64,000 bases of DNA from Falsiruegeria litorea R37 (GTDB taxonomy: Bacteria; Pseudomonadota; Alphaproteobacteria; Rhodobacterales; Rhodobacteraceae). A model generated the notes under the pieces. That model searched no databases. It was not told the origin of the DNA and worked only from the letters and a program-made list of their open reading frames with translations. Location of the stretch: the NCBI RefSeq assembly GCF_900172225.1, contig NZ_FWFO01000003.1, forward strand, positions 124,001 through 188,000. The letters run 5' to 3'. The position numbers and the translations under genes were made by a program. Of this stretch, positions 63,154-64,000 are shown piece after piece (positions within the stretch are counted from its first letter, which is position 1; every line of letters begins with the position of its first letter).

Positions 63154-64000
63154 ATGACCTGGATTGCGCTTTCTGACGCCGACGGCCACCACTTTGCCCC
63201 ACAGGGGTTGGATCGCCACCCCGAGGATCCGCCCCTGATCGGCCCGCGCGAAGATGATCTGTTGACGCGCGGTTCCTTGGTCATCGAAACACGGCTTCCC
63301 ACCACAAGCCGCCCGCGCTCACTGGTGTTTTATGAACGCGGTGGCGATTGGCCCTTTCACCTGTCGCTGCAGGCCATCCCAGGCGGTGGGCTGATCCTGA
63401 TCCTCTATCAGGGGGATTCCGTTCTGCACAAAGCCCTGAACCCGTCCGAGATGGGTCGGTTGGATGTCTTGCGCCTAACCTATTCCTGGGACGCTCCTGC
63501 CCGCTGGGGTCGGTTGGCTGTCGAACAGAACGATCAGGACACCTTGTTTGTGACCGATGTACCGCGTCCCTGCCCGCTCCGCGCCGGGGACGTGCGTGCG
63601 CTGTTCAAGCCCGGCGAACACCGCTTTGTTTCGCCGGACGTGATCTATATGGCACTCAGCAATGACATAGAGGCGGTCGGACCAATGCCGACGCTGCTGC
63701 CATCAACGCCGGTCGCCACCCCAGACGGCTATCGCCCGATCAGCAAGATTCAACGCGGCGATGTCGTGCTGACTGCCGATCTCGAGATTGTGCCGGTGTT
63801 GCACAAGATCACCCGCACAATGGTGGCCCGCGGCACAGCCAAGCCTCTCCACCTGCGCGCGCCATACTTTGGCCTGCAACAGGACATTCATACCGCGCCC
63901 GATCAGCGCCTTTTGCTGTCAGGCAGCGAGGTCGAGTACATGTTCGGTCACGAGGCTGTTCTGACCCCTGTCTGCCATCTTGCGGGCGGCCCATCCGTTT
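63154..64000 (+). CDS. Hint-domain protein without the nucleophilic Cys, 3' truncated
   Basis: At least 282 codons, open to the window edge; the start ATG is 3 bp after the previous stop. The first 185 residues (MTWIALSDADGHHFAPQGLDRHPEDPP and following) are of unclear fold. From about residue 185 the Hint-like segment reads LLPSTPVATPDGYRPISKIQRGDVVLTADLEIVPV. Aligned with the neighbour's CFVSGTLIQTPDG, the Cys position is Thr. HTAPDQRLLL aligns with LVSPQHRVLV, with the His replaced too. It may be a non-cleaving Hint module or partner of the upstream protein. Confidence 0.75.
   Translation, partial: MTWIALSDADGHHFAPQGLDRHPEDPPLIGPREDDLLTRGSLVIETRLPTTSRPRSLVFYERGGDWPFHLSLQAIPGGGLILILYQGDSVLHKALNPSEMGRLDVLRLTYSWDAPARWGRLAVEQNDQDTLFVTDVPRPCPLRAGDVRALFKPGEHRFVSPDVIYMALSNDIEAVGPMPTLLPSTPVATPDGYRPISKIQRGDVVLTADLEIVPVLHKITRTMVARGTAKPLHLRAPYFGLQQDIHTAPDQRLLLSGSEVEYMFGHEAVLTPVCHLAGGPSV

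Overview
The window comes from a roseobacter-type alphaproteobacterium (Rhodobacteraceae, probably close to Ruegeria). This is judged from gene content and order, not from any search: leuS-lptE-holA, pmbA-cysQ-waaA-lpxK, dsbA-dciA-mutY, ccrM beside rnhB, and an alphaproteobacterial flagellin/flaF/flbT cluster with DUF1217. The DNA is GC-rich chromosome with tightly packed genes. I see no rRNA, tRNA, CRISPR array, prophage or intact insertion sequence.

Layout. 1-7.6 kb: end of an L,D-transpeptidase, a YggS protein, a major porin, a DUF3576 lipoprotein, leuS-lptE-holA and a glutathione transferase. 7.7-16.7 kb: flavoprotein, MscS channel, small HNH protein, an SDR/enoyl-CoA hydratase/VOC operon, a DUF2125 protein, then pmbA-cysQ. 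16.8-23.9 kb: waaA-lpxK (lipid A/Kdo), CoA-transferase, DsbA-like protein, DciA, MutY and an AlkB-type alkane monooxygenase. 24-31 kb: two class III nucleotide cyclases, ccrM, rnhB and a small locus encoding secreted proteins and a membrane-tethered winged-helix protein. 31-35 kb: a two-subunit molybdenum hydroxylase with an AraC-type regulator. 35.4-41.2 kb: flagellar genes. 42-53.5 kb: a polyamine region with two complete ABC transporters, a GntR regulator and an aminotransferase. 53.6-61.3 kb: lytic transglycosylase, a WYL regulator divergent from a glutathione transferase, RNase R, a GNAT protein and DapE. 61.5-64 kb: two tandem Hint-domain proteins, the second cut by the window end.

How genes work together. 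The polyamine region joins import (potF-G-H-I and a second SBP/ATPase/permease set) to catabolism by an omega-aminotransferase. A 13-base motif brackets the GntR gene and is its likely operator. The flagellar block combines assembly genes (fliK, flgD, a rod-binding protein, a FlgN-like chaperone) with flagellin and its post-transcriptional regulators.

Most notable signals: (1) a five-copy intergenic repeat whose helices vary in sequence but keep pairing, found only between convergent genes; (2) a locus of secreted proteins plus a two-TM, C-terminally winged-helix protein preceded by two palindromes 33 bp apart; (3) a perfect 17-bp inverted repeat inside fliK; (4) three GANTC sites in the ccrM upstream region; (5) a perfect palindrome between a WYL regulator and its divergent neighbour; (6) tandem Hint proteins, the second without the expected Cys.
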